Shown: in pieces, positions 63,481 to 64,000 of the stretch
How positions within the stretch are numbered: position 1 is the stretch's first letter
Layout: each line of letters opens with the position of its first letter
NCBI GenBank assembly: GCA_963691815.1
Contig: OY829662.1
Location: forward strand, 28,324,232 to 28,388,231
From: Echiichthys vipera
Taxonomy: Eukaryota; Chordata; Actinopteri; Perciformes; Trachinidae
Reading direction: 5' to 3'
Length of the DNA: 64,000 nucleotides
Notes under the pieces: model-generated
What the model saw: only the letters and a program-made list of their open reading frames with translations
Database searches by the model: none
What the model was told of the DNA's origin: nothing
Program-made: the position numbers and the translations under genes

Positions 63481-64000
63481 GTCATTATAATCATTTAGAT
63501 TAAGATTAATTTCCATTCATTGTTTAGTGTTTTCATTCATTCATATCATATACTCATTTAGATTAAGAGTAATTTCCATTCATTGTTTAGTGTTTTCATT
63601 CATTCATTTTTATTCTAATCGAAACATGATTTAACAACAACTATAGTCAGTTAGGTTAAGATTCATTTTTATTTTAATCAAAACATGATTTAAAGTTGCT
63701 CAGGCTTACACTACATTTATAGCTCAGTTGATAGTTTTACGATAATTAAAGATTATGATTCATTTTCAGATATAGACACACATATACTCTAATTTCATGT
63801 TATGATTTGACACAACTGCACAACGCAGGCAAGCGCTAATCCACAGTTGCTCAGGCTTACACTACACTTGATGATTTCAGTTGGAAGTTTTACAGGTAAT
63901 AACACTAAATCATGATTTCAGTTATTATCTACAGTTTATTAACTTAGATTTGTATAATCTCTTTTTCAAATGTTGTATTATTGGTTAACTCGAATCAGAT
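63481..64000. repeat. AT-rich region with imperfect direct repeats
   Basis: 'catttagattaagattaatt' plus 'ttcattcattcat' occurs at 63492-63544 and 63555-63607. 'gttgctcaggcttacactac' occurs at 63694-63713 and 63846-63865. 'aatc.aaacatgatttaa' occurs at 63617-63634 and 63677-63693. It could be retroviral non-coding sequence or unrelated flank; it continues past the window end. Confidence 0.65.

Noticed and set aside
1..64000. Bacterial-type features (operons, CRISPR, phage attachment sites, tRNA clusters)
   Set aside because: All recognisable families are metazoan retroelements and DNA transposons, genes carry splice signals, and no direct-repeat array with spacers is present.

Overview
This window looks like a spiny-rayed (percomorph-type) teleost chromosome segment that is almost entirely transposable-element debris. 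The evidence is the mix of families: L2/CR1-group LINEs with esterase-type ORF1, an L1/Tx1-group LINE, BEL/Pao, Penelope, pogo, hAT, Tc1 and Harbinger-like elements, and class I endogenous retroviruses (ERVs). There is no prokaryotic gene organisation, no CRISPR array, and no tRNA or rRNA gene that I could see. The only host gene recognised with confidence is one coding exon of a VWC2/VWC2L (Brorin-type) von Willebrand factor C protein on the minus strand at about 35.4-35.8 kb.

Layout from the left. A Penelope-like element runs off the left edge (1-775). A host or unknown segment is present twice (969-1285 and 1871-9705). The second copy has been split first by a BEL/Pao retrotransposon (2129-5642, with LTRs and a target duplication) and then by a pogo-type DNA transposon (5690-9663). 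The pogo element is itself split by an L2-group LINE (6011-9300). After an hAT MITE (10193-10410) comes a complete but defective provirus (10597-18527). It has LTRs that differ only by one C, a tRNA-Leu-type primer site, a 4-bp target duplication, and broken gag-pro-pol. Its env begins with a signal peptide and a CD300/pIgR-like immunoglobulin V domain. Next is an L1 fragment split by a solo LTR of a related ERV and by an L2 LINE (18532-21170). Then come many L2 copies in both orientations (21.4-28.8 kb), hAT elements (28.9-31.6 kb), a Harbinger-like element with a Myb/SANT-like ORF (33.1-33.7 kb), and the VWC2 exon.

The right half holds more L2 fragments (36-40 kb), a mostly unique stretch with a possible small spliced transcript (40-42.8 kb), a near full-length L2 with ORF1 and ORF2 (42.8-47.5 kb), and a near full-length L1 ORF2 on the minus strand (47.7-51.9 kb). 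Two further LINEs follow (52.3-56.9 kb), then a back-to-back array of four Harbinger-like elements that share TTA/TAA junctions (57.5-59.3 kb). Last is a second retroviral locus (about 59.6 kb to beyond the window): an LTR-like sequence, a tRNA-Trp-type primer site, no gag or pol, and an uninterrupted 846-codon env. That env carries a mucin-like repeat, a furin-type site and a CX6CC motif, but no membrane anchor.

The two most interesting objects are the Ig-domain env at 15964-17836 and the intact anchorless env at 60417-62957. Most other genes here are dead transposon genes and do not work together as a pathway. All identifications rest on reading motifs by eye; no database search was run.
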